A stretch of 64,000 bases of DNA from an uncultured Sulfitobacter sp. (GTDB taxonomy: Bacteria; Pseudomonadota; Alphaproteobacteria; Rhodobacterales; Rhodobacteraceae): assembly GCA_937928635.1 (NCBI GenBank), contig CALFWM010000012.1, positions 1 to 64,000 of the forward strand, read 5' to 3'. The position numbers and the translations under genes are program-made. A model generated the notes under the pieces. The model saw only the letters and a program-made list of their open reading frames with translations. It was not told the DNA's origin and did no database searches. Shown piece by piece: positions 1-9,010 of the stretch. Within the stretch, counting starts at the first letter, position 1, and every line of letters begins with the position of its first letter.

Positions 1-141
1 CTTGCTCAGCGAGGGCTCGAACTACGGGACGCTGCGCACGCAACTAGAGACCAGCTTGAAATTAGTGAAAGCCGCCGAAGAGAGGTTGAGACAGAGCTAG
101 AGGAGCGTGAAGTCGAGATGGATCGGGGGATGACGCATTGA
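1..141 (+). CDS. C-terminal end of an unidentified coiled-coil protein (partial)
   Basis: An open frame enters from the left edge in frame 1 and stops with TGA at 139-141, giving 46 residues. The peptide is very rich in Glu, Arg, Gln and Leu with heptad-like spacing (for example RRREVETELEEREVEMDRG), typical of the end of a coiled coil. No start is present in the window, so neither length nor family can be judged. It converges on the ATPase gene whose stop lies 12 nt further on. The call rests only on an uninterrupted frame with protein-like composition; a chance frame is possible. Confidence 0.45.
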   Translation, partial: LAQRGLELRDAAHATRDQLEISESRRREVETELEEREVEMDRGMTH

Positions 142-153
142 ACAGCTTCCAAT

Positions 154-1596
154 CTACGGAGCGCGTCCTTCAGCAACGTTTTTGCCAACTTGATAGCAGT
201 GCAAAGCACACGGAAAATGTCTCACAGTTATGCCATCGACTTCGGTCTCGCAGGTTAGTGTTTTGGTTGTAGCCCCAACAGGCAAAGGCATATCGGCATG
301 CTTCTTCGCAAGTTCGATCAGGCCTCGCAGCTCACCAGGCTGATCTCCTGCATAGCGATCAGACCATTTGATCTCATATGCCCATGATGGCTTTAGGCGC
401 GCGGCATCCACACGCACCAAGTCGACCTCAAGATAGGTTCTACCCTGTTTCCAGCGGGCGTAGTGGATGTTGTTCATCATTTGGTTCGAATGGAACCACT
501 GCGAAAAGATGGCTGTTTCGGCCAAAGCGCCCATTGGCTCATCCCCGTCTTCGACAGGCGCAAATAGGGCCGTTCTCATGGAAGGATTTGTCAAATAGAC
601 CTTAAAATTCCGCATCCGAGCGAATGTTTTACCAGTTTCGTCCACGCGTTTGACACGAACGATCAAGAATGCTGCTTCCAGATAGTCGAGATATTTGGTG
701 ATCGTGTTCTTTGCTACGCCAGAGCTTTGGGCCAGCCCATCCAAGCTGATCTCCTCCCCTGTGTGATAGGCCAGCGTGGTAAACAGCCGGTTGAGTTCTT
801 GGATGTCCTGTATCCCATAGAGGCTTGGCAGATCGCGCAACAGAACCTTATCGATGATGTCGCGCCCCAAAAAACGTTGAACGTCAGCCTGAATCGTCTT
901 GTTCAGCACCGCTTCAGGATAACCACCAAAGTTTAAGTAGTTGATGAACTCGATATTTAATTGTTCGATGTCGGTTGTTGTATAGCGCATTGTGCCTTGC
1001 ATCTGACGGGCTTCGATCAATTCGTCTTCGACGTCTCGAAAGGCCAAAAACTCCGCAAATGTAAGTGGTGGAAGGAAGAAGTCGGTGAACCGCCCTGCAC
1101 CTGACTCTTGGCTTTTCAATTTGAGCGCTGCAGCTGCGGACCCCGATGCGATGAAGCGCGTTTTGGGGTGTCGATCTGTCAGAACCTTCAAGTGGACTTC
1201 CCACTCCTTGAGGTACTGAACCTCATCGAAGATTATAATGCGACGTTCATCCGAACCCTGACCCGTCACTTCTTCAAAAAGTGAGATCAACCGGTCAAGG
1301 TGCATGCCACTATAGAGGGGTGTGTCGATGGACACGAACAAGATTCGCGTTCTGTCAAATCCATCACGTAGCGCCTCTTCGATCATTTGACGGAGCATGA
1401 CGGTTTTTCCGACACGGCGTGGCCCCATGAGAATTGTTGATCGCTTTACTGACCAATCGAGCGATAGCTTACAGAATGGCCTAAAGTACGACCTGTACTT
1501 TTCATTCGATCCGTCTGGAATAGCGTATTCTGCACCCCACCAAGGATTGTCTCTTTTGAGGCTCTTCAGGATGTCTGATTGTGATATTTCAAGCAT
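154..1596 (-). CDS. AAA ATPase with C-terminal DUF4143 domain
   Basis: This 480-residue protein has a P-loop near residues 55-70 (GPRRVGKTVMLRQ), a Walker B-type stretch (RRIIIFDEVQYLKEWE) and a sensor-like segment (RFIASGSAAAAL). A winged-helix-like region follows, then a C-terminal DUF4143 nuclease-like domain (LEVDLVRVD...YEIKWSDR). Known members are single-gene ATPases of unclear role, often mobile and scattered in bacterial genomes; some are proposed DNA-acting or toxin-like proteins. It stands alone and converges on the partial gene at the left edge. An inverted repeat lies just upstream of the start. The ATG at 1594-1596 is the first methionine of the conserved N-terminus. Family assignment is firm; function is unknown. 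Confidence 0.88.
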   Translation of the reverse strand: MLEISQSDILKSLKRDNPWWGAEYAIPDGSNEKYRSYFRPFCKLSLDWSVKRSTILMGPRRVGKTVMLRQMIEEALRDGFDRTRILFVSIDTPLYSGMHLDRLISLFEEVTGQGSDERRIIIFDEVQYLKEWEVHLKVLTDRHPKTRFIASGSAAAALKLKSQESGAGRFTDFFLPPLTFAEFLAFRDVEDELIEARQMQGTMRYTTTDIEQLNIEFINYLNFGGYPEAVLNKTIQADVQRFLGRDIIDKVLLRDLPSLYGIQDIQELNRLFTTLAYHTGEEISLDGLAQSSGVAKNTITKYLDYLEAAFLIVRVKRVDETGKTFARMRNFKVYLTNPSMRTALFAPVEDGDEPMGALAETAIFSQWFHSNQMMNNIHYARWKQGRTYLEVDLVRVDAARLKPSWAYEIKWSDRYAGDQPGELRGLIELAKKHADMPLPVGATTKTLTCETEVDGITVRHFPCALHCYQVGKNVAEGRAP

Positions 1597-1607
1597 ATCG
1601 GGTTAGT

Positions 1608-1621
1608 ATCACGGTCGTGAT
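1608..1621. promoter_or_regulatory. Inverted repeat upstream of the DUF4143 ATPase
   Basis: ATCACG-GT-CGTGAT lies 11 nt before the start codon of the ATPase gene, and a further half-site-like ATCAC follows at about 1625. The position, over the probable 5' leader or promoter, suggests an operator or a small leader hairpin. No regulator gene is adjacent, so the role is inferred from symmetry and position only. Confidence 0.35.
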
Positions 1622-1834
1622 CCTATCACAACGCCATGCCTCAGGGTGCTGATATGTAACATCTATTTGCGTCATTTTATCAGCCGGACCGATCAGATTT
1701 GCAGTGATCTTTAGCTAACTGAACATCCAAGCGCAAGGTGACCAGACCCTAGGCTTGCATCCGAAGTGCATCGAAATGCCGGGCTAAACGAAGACCTCAA
1801 TGCCCGATGGATCAGGGTGAAGTTCTCACAAAGA

Positions 1835-2284
1835 TCAATTCTCTTCACTGCCTTCAAAAACATCCGGCAACACCCGAGACAAAACGCCAATCAGAAAGGC
1901 TGTACTGATCCCGAAGGTCAGCAAACCCGTGATCGCGCAGAACGTGGCAACGATGCGCGCGTCTGGACCCAACACGATGTCACCGTATCCAAGTGTCGTG
2001 TATGTCACCGTGGCGAAGTAAAAGCTTGTCACAAGGTCAGGTAAATCGGTGATCCGCGAAAAGAGCAATGACCATGTCCAAACCTGCAATGTATGCGCTA
2101 GAATAAGCACGAAAATGCTGAATGAGAGCAATGCCACGACCCGCAGTCGCGACCACCTTCTAACCCCAAAAAGCCCTGCAACCTTTGAAAAATGCGGAAT
2201 GCTAAGTGCGATAGCACCAACATGAACCAGGGCGCTGAACGTCAACAGTCCGGTTCCGAGAAGTATTTGTTGGACGGCACCCAT
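1835..2284 (-). CDS. Small potassium-channel-like protein (ion channel 2 domain)
   Basis: A 149-residue membrane protein with about four hydrophobic helices. The last two flank a pore loop containing the filter sequence TTLGYGDI, the signature of potassium channels of the Ion_trans_2 (PF07885) type. It lacks the C-terminal RCK/TrkA-N nucleotide-binding domain found in many bacterial channels and ends a few residues after the last helix. It is transcribed divergently from the RND efflux operon, with a 75-nt shared upstream region. Ion selectivity is inferred from the GYGD filter; the physiological role cannot be told from the sequence. Confidence 0.85.
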   Translation of the reverse strand: MGAVQQILLGTGLLTFSALVHVGAIALSIPHFSKVAGLFGVRRWSRLRVVALLSFSIFVLILAHTLQVWTWSLLFSRITDLPDLVTSFYFATVTYTTLGYGDIVLGPDARIVATFCAITGLLTFGISTAFLIGVLSRVLPDVFEGSEEN

Positions 2285-2300
2285 AGCACGTTCCTTGGTT

Positions 2301-2336
2301 TGTGTCTAAGACTTGATCTATAGAGATAGAGACACA
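2301..2336. promoter_or_regulatory. Inverted repeat in the channel/RND divergent promoter region
   Basis: TGTGTCT (2301-2307) and AGACACA (2330-2336) form perfect 7-bp arms separated by 22 bp, with an inner near-palindrome ATCTATAGAGAT. The site sits midway between the start of the channel gene and the start of the membrane fusion protein gene. A dimeric regulator could bind here, but no regulator gene is adjacent, so this is an inference from symmetry. Confidence 0.3.
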
Positions 2337-2359
2337 GACGACATCCAGGGGCAATTATT

Positions 2360-3607
2360 ATGGCGCAAAACAGCATTTTCGGAATCTTGGGTTTGATCGG
2401 TGTATTGGTGAGCACTGACGCTGTTGCGCAAGAGGCAACGCCGCGCCCGGCCAAAGTGGCGACTGTGACAGCTTCGGATACCGTCATCTCGCGCAAATAC
2501 CCAGCTGTCGTCTTGCCATCTCAAGAGATTGAACTGTCCTTCAAGGTCTCTGGGCAAATCATTGATCTGCCTATTCGGGCGGCATCAAATGTGAGTGCGG
2601 GCGATACAATCGCCCAGATTGATACACGGGATTTTGAGAACCAGATATCCCAGCTTCAAAGCAGTCGTGATCAGGCAACTGCGCAACTAGAGGCCTTGCA
2701 AGCAGGTGCTAGGCCAGAAGAGATATCCGCGCTAGAAGCAGCGGTTGCCTCTGCTCAGGCGCAAGTCGAGCAGACTGCGGACGCATTGAGCAGGGCTGAA
2801 ACACTGCTGGAACGCGGCGTGGCGACGCGGGCGCAGGTTGAAGGCGCGCAGGCAGAAGCGCGGGTTGCACAGGCGAATTTGCGCGCGCAACAAGAGCAGT
2901 TGCGGATTGGGGAGATTGGCGGACGACCTGAAGAGATTGCAGGTGCCGAGGCCGCTTTGCGCGGCATTGACGCCCAAATCAAAGTGGCCCGGGATAACCT
3001 GTCAGACGCCACGCTGACCGCCCCTTTTGATGGCATCATTGCGCGCCGGGATATTGAAAATTTCGCAAACGTGTCTGCGGGACAAAGCATCGCCTTGCTT
3101 CAGCGGTTAGAAGTTGTGCATCTGGCCTTTGACATTCCCAGCCTTGATGTGACCGAGCTGACCCGAAATGGGCCTGACAGCATCGCCAACACTGCCACCT
3201 TTAATTCTCTACGTGGACAGGAATTTGAAACCGAACTGGTCGAATTTTCTGTTCAGGCTGATAGTGCAACGCAAACCTATCGGGGGCGCGTTTCTGTGAA
3301 TGTGCCTGAAGGCGCAGTGATCCTGCCCGGCATGGTGGCGAGTGTGATTTCATCAACCCAAGGGTCAGCCGCACAAGTCAGCGCGCCCCTGTCTGCCATT
3401 GCGGCCGGACCCGATGGGTCGCCCTTTGTCTGGCTGGTGGCCGCAGATGGAAGAGTATCCGCGCAACAGGTTTCATTGGGAGAGGCTGCAGGCGACAGCG
3501 TGGTGATCAGCGAAGGCCTTGTTGGTGGTGAGACAATCGTGTCCGCAGGTGTCAGCGAGATCATCGACGGAATGACTATCCGCCCGATCACACGCGTGGG
3601 GAACTGA
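2360..3607 (+). CDS. RND efflux periplasmic adaptor (membrane fusion protein, HlyD/AcrA family)
   Basis: A 415-residue periplasmic adaptor that should link the inner-membrane RND pump encoded next to it with an outer-membrane channel. A signal peptide (about residues 1-24, ending near DAVAQE) is followed by a lipoyl/barrel-sandwich half (ELSFKVSGQIIDLPIRAAS), a long alpha-hairpin of about residues 90-195 rich in Ala, Gln and Glu, the second lipoyl half (LTAPFDGIIARRDIENFANV) and beta-barrel/membrane-proximal domains. It ends 4 nt before the permease start codon, so the two are one operon. No TolC-type gene is in the window. The substrate is unknown. Confidence 0.93.
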   Translation: MAQNSIFGILGLIGVLVSTDAVAQEATPRPAKVATVTASDTVISRKYPAVVLPSQEIELSFKVSGQIIDLPIRAASNVSAGDTIAQIDTRDFENQISQLQSSRDQATAQLEALQAGARPEEISALEAAVASAQAQVEQTADALSRAETLLERGVATRAQVEGAQAEARVAQANLRAQQEQLRIGEIGGRPEEIAGAEAALRGIDAQIKVARDNLSDATLTAPFDGIIARRDIENFANVSAGQSIALLQRLEVVHLAFDIPSLDVTELTRNGPDSIANTATFNSLRGQEFETELVEFSVQADSATQTYRGRVSVNVPEGAVILPGMVASVISSTQGSAAQVSAPLSAIAAGPDGSPFVWLVAADGRVSAQQVSLGEAAGDSVVISEGLVGGETIVSAGVSEIIDGMTIRPITRVGN

Positions 3608-3611
3608 TCAG

Positions 3612-6600
3612 ATGGATTTGGCCCGGTTCGCGCTGGAAAAGCGCCTGATCTCCGCCGCTGCGACTATTTTGATCCTTTTTGCTGGGTATTTTGCCTATAC
3701 GGCACTGCCGCGTTTTGAAGACCCCGAGTTTGTCATCCGGCAGGCGCAGATTGTAACGCCCTATCCCGGTGCCTCAGCCGAGGAAGTCGCCGAGGAAGTG
3801 ACCGAAGTTGTGGAAAACGCGTTGCAGCAATTGCAGGGAATTGATGAAGTCCGTTCTGTGTCTTCTCCCGGCCTCAGCACCGTCACGGTCGAATTTACGA
3901 TTGCAGCAACGCCTGGCTACACCGAGCTGGATCAGGTCTTTTCAAAGATGCGTGCCAAGATATCGGATGCGCAATCGCAACTACCGCCGAATGCGCTTGG
4001 GTCTCAGGTCTATGACGACTTTGGCGATGTCTATGCCCAGTATTACGCGATCACGGGTGAAGGGTTCACGATCACTGATCTCTATGAATACGCCAAAGAT
4101 TTACAGCGCGAACTGGTCACGGTGGATGGCGTCTCGAAGGTAGTTTTGAATGGTGTGCAGGAAGAGGTCATCTATGTCGAATATGCCCCTGCGCGGCTGA
4201 CCGAACTTGGCCTGTCACCGGGACAAATCCAGCAACTGTTGGAGGGGCAAAACCTTGTCACACCAGCCGGGTCGATCAAAGCGGGTCTGTCGCGTCTTTC
4301 GGTACGGCCAGAAAGTGCGGTGGGATCGATTGATGCAATCCAGAACCTTCTGATTACAAACGCACAGAGCGGCACATCTTTCCGTCTGGGAGACATTGCG
4401 ACAGTGTCGCGCGGACTGAAAGAGCCTGCAAGTACTCTGTTGTTTCGCAATGGTGAACCAGCCATCGGTCTGGGCATTTCCAACACACGTGGCGGTAATG
4501 TCGTGAACATGAGCAATGCGGTCAAAGACCGGATTGCTGAATTATTTGATGAACGCCCGATTGGCATCAAGGTATTGCCGATCTCGGATCAAGGCGCTGC
4601 GGTAAAATCATCTGTGGATGATTTCGTCGTCAACGTCGCACTAGCATTGGCCATCGTGGTTGGCACGTTGCTGATCTTTATGGGGTTGCGCTCTGGCATC
4701 CTGATGGGTGGCATTTTGCTTGTGACCATAGCGGGCACGCTCTTTGGGATGTACCTTTATGGTCTCAACATGCAGCGTATTTCGCTGGGTGCGCTGATCA
4801 TCGCCTTGGGCATGCTGGTGGACAACGCTATTGTGGTCGTCGAAGGCACGCTGGTGCGCGTGCAGCGCGGGGAAGACGCCGCAAAAGCATCGCGCGCTAT
4901 CGTCAAGCAAACCATGTGGCCGCTCTTGGGCGGCACGGTTGTTGGCATCCTAGCGTTCTCTCCCATCGGGTTTTCGCCTGACAACACGGGCGAGTATGCA
5001 GGAAGCCTGTTCTGGACCATCGGCATTGCCTTGCTGTTCTCATGGCTCGTGGCGATCTGGCTCACGCCTTATTATTGCACCGTGTTGCTCAAGCAGGGCC
5101 AAGCGGATGCCGAGCCCAAAGAGAACGCGTTCCTCAATGCCTACCGCGCGTTTCTGGCGCTTGCGATCAAGGTGCGCTGGATCACGGTCGGCATCACTGT
5201 GGCGCTTTTTGTATCGGCCATTGCAATGTTCAGTGCCGTCCCGGCGGGGTTCTTTCCGTCGTCCACACGCGATCAGTTCGTGATCGACTATTTCCTACCG
5301 CAAGGGGCCGACATTGCGAACACTCAAGCTGATCTGACTGAAATCGCAGAATACGCGCGTGGGTTAGAGGGCGTGACAGGGACTAACACAGTCGTGGGTG
5401 GCGGTCATCTGCGCTTTATGCTGATCTATGAAGCAGAGGGCGGAAATCCGGCCTATGGTCAGATTTTGGTGGATGTCGAAGACTATACCATCATCGACGG
5501 GCTGCGCACGGATTTGCAGGCTTACATTGATGAGGCATACCCTGAATCCAACACGAAAGTTTGGAAGTTCGTTTTGGGTCCGGGTGGGGGCTCCAAGGTG
5601 GAGGCGCGGTTCTTTGGTCCAGAACCAGCTGTTCTGCGCGATCTAGCCGCACAGGCGAAAACGATCATGTCGCAAGCCGGTGCCGTGGCTGTCAAAGACG
5701 ACTGGCGCGAACAGGTGCAGGTCGTACGTCCCGTCATCGACATCGAAAACGCGCGCCGTTTGGGCCTGACTCAGGGCGAGATTTCCAATGCAATTTACAG
5801 CCATCTGACGGGCACAACCCTTGGCGTTTACCGCGAACGTGATGAATTGCGTAATGTGGTCATGCGCCCCGTTGAAGACGCGCGCAACGACATCGGCCAG
5901 TTGCGTGATATCCAAGTCTACAGCGCGGCGATTGGCGGATATATACCGATCAGCCAAGTTGTCGACCGCTTTGACATTGTGTTTGAGGCAGGCAATCTGC
6001 GCCGTATCGACCGGGCTTTGGCGATCACTGCGCAATCGGACAATGCGCCGGGTGTTCTATCGGGTGATCTGTTTGAAACCGTGAAGGGCCCCATCGAAGG
6101 CATTGCTCTGCCCCCCGGTTACAGCATGGAATGGAAGGGTGAGTTTGGCAGCTCTCAAGAGGCCAACGCAGGCCTCGCATCGACTATGCCCATCGGGTTT
6201 GGGGCAATGTTCATCGTGGTCTTGTTCCTGTTTAATGCATGGCGGCAAACAATCATCATCTGGCTGGCCGTGCCATTGGCGTTGATTGGTGTGATCTACG
6301 GTCTTGCCGGCACGCAAACGCCGCTGGAGTTTATGGCAATCCTCGGCATCCTGTCGCTGACGGGCATGTTGATCAAGAACGCGATTGTTCTGATTGACGA
6401 GACGGACACGCAAATTGCGGATGGCAAGGCACGTATGGCTGCCGTCATAGATGCGGCTGTCAGCCGTGTCAGGCCGGTGTCCTTGGGCGTATTGACCACC
6501 GTTTTGGGCGTGGTGCCGTTGTTGTGGGACCCGTTCTTTAAGTCGCTTGCGGTGGTCATTATCTGCGGACTTAGCTTTGCGACAATTCTGACCTTGATTG

Positions 6601-6662
6601 TCGTCCCCGCGCTCTACGTGATTTTCTTCCGTGTGCGCCAAGAGGAAACTGCCGAAGGTTAA
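3612..6662 (+). CDS. RND family multidrug efflux permease (HAE1 group)
   Basis: A 1016-residue inner-membrane proton-driven pump. It shows the internal duplication of AcrB-type proteins: TM1 (ISAAATILILFAGYF), a large periplasmic porter domain starting with TPYPGASAEEVAEEV, a block of TM helices with the conserved LGMLVDNAIVVVEG segment holding the proton-relay Asp, then a second periplasmic loop and a second TM block (ILSLTGMLIKNAIVLIDE). Length is normal for the family (about 1000-1050). It follows the adaptor gene by 4 nt. Sequence features place it in the HAE1 drug/solvent group rather than the heavy-metal CzcA group, but the substrate is not predictable. Confidence 0.95.
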   Translation: MDLARFALEKRLISAAATILILFAGYFAYTALPRFEDPEFVIRQAQIVTPYPGASAEEVAEEVTEVVENALQQLQGIDEVRSVSSPGLSTVTVEFTIAATPGYTELDQVFSKMRAKISDAQSQLPPNALGSQVYDDFGDVYAQYYAITGEGFTITDLYEYAKDLQRELVTVDGVSKVVLNGVQEEVIYVEYAPARLTELGLSPGQIQQLLEGQNLVTPAGSIKAGLSRLSVRPESAVGSIDAIQNLLITNAQSGTSFRLGDIATVSRGLKEPASTLLFRNGEPAIGLGISNTRGGNVVNMSNAVKDRIAELFDERPIGIKVLPISDQGAAVKSSVDDFVVNVALALAIVVGTLLIFMGLRSGILMGGILLVTIAGTLFGMYLYGLNMQRISLGALIIALGMLVDNAIVVVEGTLVRVQRGEDAAKASRAIVKQTMWPLLGGTVVGILAFSPIGFSPDNTGEYAGSLFWTIGIALLFSWLVAIWLTPYYCTVLLKQGQADAEPKENAFLNAYRAFLALAIKVRWITVGITVALFVSAIAMFSAVPAGFFPSSTRDQFVIDYFLPQGADIANTQADLTEIAEYARGLEGVTGTNTVVGGGHLRFMLIYEAEGGNPAYGQILVDVEDYTIIDGLRTDLQAYIDEAYPESNTKVWKFVLGPGGGSKVEARFFGPEPAVLRDLAAQAKTIMSQAGAVAVKDDWREQVQVVRPVIDIENARRLGLTQGEISNAIYSHLTGTTLGVYRERDELRNVVMRPVEDARNDIGQLRDIQVYSAAIGGYIPISQVVDRFDIVFEAGNLRRIDRALAITAQSDNAPGVLSGDLFETVKGPIEGIALPPGYSMEWKGEFGSSQEANAGLASTMPIGFGAMFIVVLFLFNAWRQTIIIWLAVPLALIGVIYGLAGTQTPLEFMAILGILSLTGMLIKNAIVLIDETDTQIADGKARMAAVIDAAVSRVRPVSLGVLTTVLGVVPLLWDPFFKSLAVVIICGLSFATILTLIVVPALYVIFFRVRQEETAEG

Positions 6663-6738
6663 CAAACGGATCTGCGCATTAGGTTGTCGGGGCGAACCTT
6701 CAGCGTCTTCCACGCTCGCGTGCTAAAAGGAAATCACT

Positions 6739-7947
6739 GTGCCAGAAATCATTGTCCCGGCCTTTATCTCTGTCACATTGGGCTTTGTGGTGTTTTTCCT
6801 CGGAGCCTTTCTGACTCGCAAGATCGTTGTCTTGGGAGACTACAACATCCCCGAGCCGGTCTCAGGTGGCCTTGCCGTCGCACTGCTTACATGGGGCTTC
6901 TTTGCCATCACGGGGCAACAAATTACGTTTGACTTAGAGGTTCGCGACTATCTGCTTGTGGTGTTTTTTGCGACCATTGGGCTGAATGCACAAATTGCGG
7001 ACCTGTTCAAAGGGGGCCGTCTCCTTTTGCTCCTTCTCGGGCTGACACTTGCCTTCATGGTTCTGCAAAATGTTGTGGGTCTGTTGGGTGTTACCCTGTT
7101 TGGCTTGCCCGCCGCCACATCCGTTCTGGTGGGCTCTGCTTCGCTGATAGGGGGGCATGGCACAGCGATTGCATGGGGCCCGCAAATTGAAGAGCTGACC
7201 AGGTTTGGCGCAGCACCCGAAATGGGTGTGGCCGCTGCAACGTTGGGTCTGATCCTTGCCGCAGTGCTGGGAGGGCCGATTGCAAAGCGCCTGATCGACC
7301 GTAACAGCCTACAAAGCGATCAGGCTGATGAGCCGATTGTTGGCCTTGAGTTTGACGACAAGGAGAACCCTGACGACCTTATCAACCATGTCAGCCTGAT
7401 GCGCGGCATGCTCGCCGTGCATGTGGCGATCTTGCTGGGCTACATCGTGCATCTGGGGATTATTGAGGCTGGCGTGAAGCTGCCCTTGTTCGTTCCCTGC
7501 CTGCTGGTTGGCATCGTCATGTCCAACACCATTCCTTACCTCATGCCTTCAATCACATGGCCTGCACGTACCAAGTCTCTTGCGGTCATTTCAGACTACT
7601 GTCTGTCGGTGTTTCTGGCGATGTCCTTGATGAGTCTTCAGCTTTGGACCCTCGCAGAATTGGGCGGGCCGATTTTGGCCGTTCTGGTGCTGCAAGTTGT
7701 GATGACGGTCGCGTTTATCCTGCTCATCTTCTTTCGTCTGATGGGCAGCAACTATCAAGGTGCGGTGCTCAGCGCAGGTTTCGCAGGGTTCACACTTGGG
7801 GCCACGCCAACCGCGATTGCAAACATGTCATCCGTGACAAAACGTTACGGTCCCGCACCTCTTGCATTTATCGTCTTGCCGCTTGTCTCAGCGTTCTTCG
7901 TCGACCTAGCCAATGCAGTGATTATCCAGTTTTTCGTCAATCTGTAA
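6739..7947 (+). CDS. gltS: Sodium/glutamate symporter GltS
   Basis: A 402-residue transporter with 10-12 membrane segments and the two inverted halves characteristic of the ESS/GltS family, each with a glycine-rich re-entrant loop (SLIGGHGTAIAWGP in the first half, GAVLSAGFAGFTLGATPTA in the second). It imports glutamate with sodium. The start is GTG at 6739, supported by AAAGGA about 7 nt upstream; no ATG fits better. It stands alone, 76 nt after the RND permease and upstream of the integrated element. Length matches the E. coli protein (401 residues). Confidence 0.92.
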   Translation: MPEIIVPAFISVTLGFVVFFLGAFLTRKIVVLGDYNIPEPVSGGLAVALLTWGFFAITGQQITFDLEVRDYLLVVFFATIGLNAQIADLFKGGRLLLLLLGLTLAFMVLQNVVGLLGVTLFGLPAATSVLVGSASLIGGHGTAIAWGPQIEELTRFGAAPEMGVAAATLGLILAAVLGGPIAKRLIDRNSLQSDQADEPIVGLEFDDKENPDDLINHVSLMRGMLAVHVAILLGYIVHLGIIEAGVKLPLFVPCLLVGIVMSNTIPYLMPSITWPARTKSLAVISDYCLSVFLAMSLMSLQLWTLAELGGPILAVLVLQVVMTVAFILLIFFRLMGSNYQGAVLSAGFAGFTLGATPTAIANMSSVTKRYGPAPLAFIVLPLVSAFFVDLANAVIIQFFVNL

Positions 7948-8022
7948 CCTCGATCAATGTTGTTCCTCGCATGAAGGGGGCTGCGCTAAGCCAGATCGGT
8001 CGATTTTGGGCAGGTCCGCCAA

Positions 8023-8292
8023 CTATTTCTCGTCATAAAAATAGAACTTGCGGCGGGAAACATCGCTGTTTGTGATGAGGATTTTCCAAAGCGTTTCACC
8101 AACAAATGCGAGGATGCCCCCTGCGACAGCTAGGTGCAGTAGGAACAGTGTATAGATATCCCAGAAATTGCCCGTGTCTGAACGATAAGAGATAAAGCCA
8201 ATGCTACTGGCTACCAGAAGCAGGATACCCATCAGGCGCAGAGAGTTGGCGAATTTATTGATCGGCGTGTTCGGGTCTTTCAGATGCTTCAT
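8023..8292 (-). CDS. Small two-helix membrane protein of unknown function
   Basis: An 89-residue protein with two hydrophobic helices: about residues 17-35 (LRLMGILLLVASSIGFISY) and about 48-67 (TLFLLHLAVAGGILAFVGET), and a charged C-terminus (SRRKFYFYDEK). The frame is open further upstream, but those codons overlap the XRE gene antiparallel-frame region and are not protein-like; the ATG at 8290-8292 follows AAGGCGAG and is 13 nt after the XRE stop, so this start was chosen. No family was recognised. Being co-transcribed with the XRE regulator, it is probable cargo or an immunity/exclusion-type protein of the element, but this is only a guess from context. Confidence 0.65.
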   Translation of the reverse strand: MKHLKDPNTPINKFANSLRLMGILLLVASSIGFISYRSDTGNFWDIYTLFLLHLAVAGGILAFVGETLWKILITNSDVSRRKFYFYDEK

Positions 8293-8305
8293 CGGGTTGC
8301 TCGCC

Positions 8306-8731
8306 TTATCCAATAGCCGAAAAGAACAGCTTTGCTTCGCTTTGCGGCGACGTGCCTTTTGAGAGGGATTGCTCAAAGATGTAGTGGGTGTATTTCTGAA
8401 TTTCCGCGCTGGAAAACGATCTGTCATTCGCATCGGCATGATCAAAAACGGCCTGAGCGGTTTCCCCGGCCAGACGCGCCGACTGCTCACTGTCAGGAAC
8501 GGAAATCCCATAGACCAGCCAAATAAGGTTCTTGTCGAATTCTTCGCAAAACTTGACTGCGATCGAGAGCGGTAACTCCCGTCTTTCAAGCTCATAATTT
8601 TTATAGGACTTGTCGGCGATCCCAAGTATCGCGGCGACCTTGCTTTGAGGATAGCCCAATTGGCTGCGTACGCTGAGCATCCTTTGGCCTATCCCAATCA
8701 ACACAGTTGACATGCGGACAAATGTTCCCAT
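8306..8731 (-). CDS. XRE-family (lambda Cro/CI-like) transcriptional regulator
   Basis: A 141-residue protein with an N-terminal HTH_XRE domain at about residues 10-65 (RSQLGYPQSKVAAILGIADKS, then YELERRELP), continuing into the LIWLVYG segment common in phage repressor-like regulators, and a C-terminal helical tail without a protease domain. It probably represses the divergent excisionase-integrase unit. An internal ATG at 8713 is an alternative start; neither is preceded by a strong ribosome binding site. The small membrane protein gene follows 13 nt downstream, apparently in the same transcript. Confidence 0.8.
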   Translation of the reverse strand: MGTFVRMSTVLIGIGQRMLSVRSQLGYPQSKVAAILGIADKSYKNYELERRELPLSIAVKFCEEFDKNLIWLVYGISVPDSEQSARLAGETAQAVFDHADANDRSFSSAEIQKYTHYIFEQSLSKGTSPQSEAKLFFSAIG

Positions 8732-8803
8732 ATTTGGACTAACGTAACCTAATGTGACGCGTTCTGTCTAATCATACTACTATTTGATCAAGAGGAAAGA
8801 ACT
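8732..8803. promoter_or_regulatory. Divergent promoter region between the XRE regulator and the excisionase-like gene
   Basis: This 72-bp AT-rich gap holds the promoters for both arms of the element. On the minus strand TTAG-GTTACG-TTAG (about 8738-8751) is a direct repeat of TTAG that could be an operator for the XRE protein. A good ribosome binding site, AAGAGGAAAGAACT, precedes the ATG at 8804. Role is inferred from position. Confidence 0.45.
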
Positions 8804-9010
8804 ATGAACGAATGTACCCTGCTCACCCCTAGACAATTGGCAGCTGAGACTGGTTGGCCTGAGAAGAGGATCAGAAAATTGATCTCGACGAGAAGCATAA
8901 GATTCTTGAAAAATGGGGCAAATTTCCTGCTGCCTCAGAACGCCATTCATGAATACATCGCACGAAACATGGTCGATCCATGCGAGGCCGAGGTGCCGAA
9001 AGATGAGTGA
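8804..9010 (+). CDS. Excisionase-like small helix-turn-helix protein
   Basis: A 68-residue protein beginning LLTPRQLAAETGWPEKRIRK, the typical start of MerR-like/HTH_17 excisionase domains, followed by a wing-like strand (FLKNGANFLLPQNAIHEYI). It probably binds near the attachment site and steers integrase toward excision, or acts as an activator. ATG at 8804 has a strong AGAGGAAAG ribosome binding site 7 nt upstream. Its stop overlaps the start of the next gene (ATG at 9003) by 8 nt, indicating translational coupling. Confidence 0.72.
   Translation: MNECTLLTPRQLAAETGWPEKRIRKLISTRSIRFLKNGANFLLPQNAIHEYIARNMVDPCEAEVPKDE

Noticed and set aside
6057..6713. A 218-codon minus-strand frame
   Set aside because: Antisense to the RND permease end, His/Gln/Arg-rich, no ribosome binding site.
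7557..8075. A 172-codon plus-strand frame covering the gltS end
   Set aside because: Lies in another frame of gltS and runs through the intergenic gap; composition (Cys/Arg/Ser-rich) is not protein-like.
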